64,000 bases of DNA from an uncultured Paraburkholderia sp. GTDB taxonomy: Bacteria > Pseudomonadota > Gammaproteobacteria > Burkholderiales > Burkholderiaceae. The stretch is from NCBI GenBank assembly GCA_940746715.1, contig CALNWN010000001.1, positions 248,001-312,000 of the forward strand. The letters run 5' to 3'. A program made the translations under genes and the position numbers. The notes beneath the pieces were generated by a model. The model saw only the letters and a list, made by a program, of their open reading frames with translations. It was not told the origin of the DNA and searched no databases. Numbering within the stretch: the stretch's first letter is position 1; each line of letters opens with the position of its first letter. This document shows positions 61,922 to 64,000 of this stretch, piece after piece.

Positions 61922-62929
61922 ATGCTTAGCGTCATTTGCGAATCGCCCGGCGTGCTGCGCCACGAAGATCGCCAGCTGCCTCGCCGCGCGCAAGGCGAGG
62001 TACTGCTGCGGGTCAGCCGCGTGGGTATCTGCGGCACGGACATGCACATCTACTCGGGGAACCAGCCCTACCTGCAATATCCGCGCGTCATGGGGCACGA
62101 GTTGTCGGCCATCGTCGCCGATGCCGATCCCGGCGCGCATGTCGAGGCCGGCGACCCGGTCTATGTCATGCCCTATCTGTCGTGCGGAACGTGCATCGCG
62201 TGCCGGCAGGGCAAGACCAATTGCTGCGTCAATATCAAGGTGCTCGGCGTGCATCGCGACGTTGCGCTGATGGAATATCTGTCGGTCCCGGCGCAGTTTG
62301 TGCACAAGGCCGATGGCGTGACGCTCGATCAGGCCGCGATGCTCGAGTTCCTCGCCATCGGCGCGCACGCGGTTCGCCGTGCCGACGTGTCGGCCGGGCA
62401 GCGCGTGCTTGTCGTGGGCGCGGGGCCGATCGGCATGGCGGCCATGCTGTTCGCGAACCTGCGCGGCGCAAGCGTCACCTGCCTCGACACGCGCGCCGAC
62501 CGTCTCGCGTTCAGCCGCGAGCACCTTGCGGTTGCCACGGTGCAGATCGGGCCGCATGACGTCGACGAGCTTGCGGCGCTCACCAACGGCGAATTTTTCG
62601 ACGTCGTGTTCGACGCGACGGGAAACGTCAAAGCAATGAACCGCGGTTTCGAGTTCATTGCGCACGGCGGCAAATACGTGCTGATTTCAATCGTGCCCGG
62701 CGAGATCAGCTTCTCCGATCCGGAGTTTCACAAGCGCGAGGCGACGCTGCTCGGCAGCCGCAACGCCACCGCCGAAGACTTCGAGACGGTGCTTGAAGCG
62801 ATGCGCGCGGGGCGCATTCCGGACAAGGCGCTCAACACTCACCGCATGCGCCTGTCCGACGTCCCCACCGAGTTCCCGAAGCTGATGGAGCCCGGACAGA
62901 CCGTCGTCAAGGCGCTGGTGGAATGCTAA
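61922..62929 (+). CDS. zinc-dependent sugar-acid/polyol dehydrogenase (LgoD-like)
   Basis: A 335-residue medium-chain dehydrogenase. VGICGTDMHIYSGNQPYLQY and GHE carry the catalytic zinc ligands, CGTCIACRQGKTNCC the structural zinc Cys residues, and VLVVGAGPIGMAAM the NAD site. SDPEFHKREATLLGSRNATA closely resembles L-galactonate/L-gulonate 5-dehydrogenases. HRDVALMEYLSVP and LEFLAIGAHAVRR depart from the usual HRDGGFAEY and EPFAIGAHA. AGAGGA precedes the start. It stands next to the sugar transporter. Confidence 0.85.
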   Translation: MLSVICESPGVLRHEDRQLPRRAQGEVLLRVSRVGICGTDMHIYSGNQPYLQYPRVMGHELSAIVADADPGAHVEAGDPVYVMPYLSCGTCIACRQGKTNCCVNIKVLGVHRDVALMEYLSVPAQFVHKADGVTLDQAAMLEFLAIGAHAVRRADVSAGQRVLVVGAGPIGMAAMLFANLRGASVTCLDTRADRLAFSREHLAVATVQIGPHDVDELAALTNGEFFDVVFDATGNVKAMNRGFEFIAHGGKYVLISIVPGEISFSDPEFHKREATLLGSRNATAEDFETVLEAMRAGRIPDKALNTHRMRLSDVPTEFPKLMEPGQTVVKALVEC

Positions 62930-62953
62930 CCGGACCTGCTGGAATCGTTCGAG

Positions 62954-64000
62954 ATGAGTGAACCCATTCTTCAATTCGGCACCAGCCGGTTTTTGCAGGC
63001 ACATGTCGCGCTGTTCGTTTCGCAGGCGCTCGAGCGGGGTCAAGCAATCGGCGGCATCAGCGTCGTGCAGACTACCGGCAACCCGGCCAGCGAGGCGCGC
63101 ATCGCCGCCCTCGCGCAGGCAGGCAGCTATCCGGTGAGAATCCGCGGCAGGGAAAACGGCGCGGTCGTCGACACTGTGGTTCAATGCGGCGCGGTGCGCG
63201 CCGCCTGGGTCGCGAAGCGCGACTGGGCTGCGATCCGGCAAGCGGTCATTCACGACGTGCGCGTGATCGTGTCGAATACGGGCGATGCGGGCTATCGCCT
63301 CGACGAGCGCGACTCGCCCGCCGTCCTCGCGCTTCATGACCGGGTGCCGCACAGCTACCCTGCCAAGCTGCTCGCGCTCCTTCATGCACGGTGGCGCGAG
63401 CGGCCCGGCGCGGGCGTGTCGATTTTTCCATGCGAGCTCGTCGCGAGCAACGGCGACACGCTGCGCGATCTGGTCATCGGCCTCGCCGAACGGTGGGCGC
63501 AGCCCGCACCATTCATCGCCTATCTGTCGCAGCAGTGCGTGTGGGTCAACTCGCTCGTCGACCGGATTGTTTCCGAACCGATCGAGCCGGTGGGCGCCGT
63601 CGCGGAACCGTATGCGCTATGGGCGATCGAGCGGCATCCCGGCATGGAGTTGCCGTGTACGCACGACGACATCGTCGTGACCGACGACCTGCACAGCTAT
63701 GAGCAACTGAAGCTGTTCTTTCTGAACCTCGGACACACGTGGTTCGCCGACCAATGGCTCGCAGAGCGCCGAAGCGCCGACGAGACGGTGTTCGACGCGA
63801 TGAACGACGCCGCGCTGCGCGCAGGCATCGAGGCGGTGTGGGGGCAGGAGGTGTTGCCCGTCTTCGGTACGATGGGTCTGGGCGATCGTGCGCAGCAGTA
63901 CCTCGCGAGCGTGCGCGAACGGTTGATGAACCCGTATCTCGATCACCGCATCGCCGATATCGCCCAAAACCACGTGGAAAAAGTGCAGCGGCGAATCGCT
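62954..64000 (+). CDS. mannonate/altronate oxidoreductase-type polyol dehydrogenase, cut by the window edge
   Basis: 349 codons are open to the last base with no stop, so the gene continues beyond the window. It opens MSEPILQFGTSRFLQAHVAL, the NAD-binding start of the mannitol-dehydrogenase family (UxaB/UxuB/MtlK). It has RVIVSNTGDAGYRLDERDSP, PCELVASNGDTLRDLVIGLA and YLSQQCVWVNSLVDRIVSEP, then the helical domain with the catalytic Lys region KLFFLNLGHTWFADQW. It probably reduces or oxidises a keto-aldonate such as fructuronate or tagaturonate; it starts 24 bases after the LgoD-like gene. Confidence 0.88.
   Translation, partial: MSEPILQFGTSRFLQAHVALFVSQALERGQAIGGISVVQTTGNPASEARIAALAQAGSYPVRIRGRENGAVVDTVVQCGAVRAAWVAKRDWAAIRQAVIHDVRVIVSNTGDAGYRLDERDSPAVLALHDRVPHSYPAKLLALLHARWRERPGAGVSIFPCELVASNGDTLRDLVIGLAERWAQPAPFIAYLSQQCVWVNSLVDRIVSEPIEPVGAVAEPYALWAIERHPGMELPCTHDDIVVTDDLHSYEQLKLFFLNLGHTWFADQWLAERRSADETVFDAMNDAALRAGIEAVWGQEVLPVFGTMGLGDRAQQYLASVRERLMNPYLDHRIADIAQNHVEKVQRRIA

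Overview
The window reads as a chromosomal segment of a Burkholderia-sensu-lato betaproteobacterium (Caballeronia/Paraburkholderia type). The support is the high GC content, the codon use, and the gene neighbourhoods: ssuDCBF with a Mop-domain SsuF, the nudix-aat-bpt-pyrD block, the rpiA-rlmB-rnr block, a UPF0303 gene, and a Burkholderia-type contact-dependent inhibition (CDI) locus. The most striking property of the window is decay. By my count about thirty of roughly sixty-five protein genes carry a frameshift, in-frame nonsense codon, internal deletion or truncation. The housekeeping blocks at 18.4-23.5 kb and 47.5-51.6 kb read without a single interruption. That contrast fits a genome under relaxed selection, such as a host-restricted symbiont, better than uniform sequencing error. 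Several lesions are one-base homopolymer changes, however, so some error cannot be excluded.

Layout: 0-2.1 kb holds small secreted or cytosolic proteins and a VOC-fold protein. 2.1-5.4 kb is a leftward ssuDCBF sulfonate operon with a twice-frameshifted ssuD and no ssuA or ssuE. 5.8-10.3 kb carries small genes and several broken genes (membrane protein, 3-hydroxyisobutyryl-CoA hydrolase-like, lipoprotein, SMR efflux, UPF0303), with several short tandem duplications. A tRNA-fMet (10.62 kb) marks the edge of an accessory region (10.7-18.1 kb). That region contains recombinase and terminase fragments and a degenerate leftward CDI locus: bcpA, then a broken immunity gene, then an orphan toxin tip fused to the tail of bcpB.

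18.4-23.5 kb is an intact block with a Nudix hydrolase, the N-end-rule transferases aat and bpt, pyrD, and a cystine-type ABC binding protein and permease. 23.5-25.8 kb has a Gfo/Idh gene joined by deletion to a GntR regulator, and a broken flavin reductase.

25.7-47.4 kb is a large exopolysaccharide locus. Its leftward arm holds a GNAT protein, polymerase, three GT4 transferases, a secreted NHL propeller, a double hydrolase and a methyltransferase. Its rightward arm holds an acyl carrier protein, an acyl-CoA dehydrogenase, a Crp regulator, a WbaP-like initiating transferase, a GT2, and an apparent Wza-Wzc fusion. Two more GT4 genes and a dead higBA toxin-antitoxin pair follow. Most of its large genes are broken.

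47.5-52.1 kb holds intact rpiA, rlmB and rnr, and a tRNA-Leu with a near-consensus promoter and a strong terminator. 52.3-56.5 kb is a small catabolic cluster (Lrp regulator, HAD, hydroxylysine-kinase-like kinase, phospholyase-type class III PLP enzyme). 57.3-64.0 kb is a GntR-controlled sugar ABC transporter followed by an LgoD-like dehydrogenase and a mannonate/altronate-type oxidoreductase that runs off the right edge. Together they suggest uptake and oxidation of an aldonate or related sugar acid.
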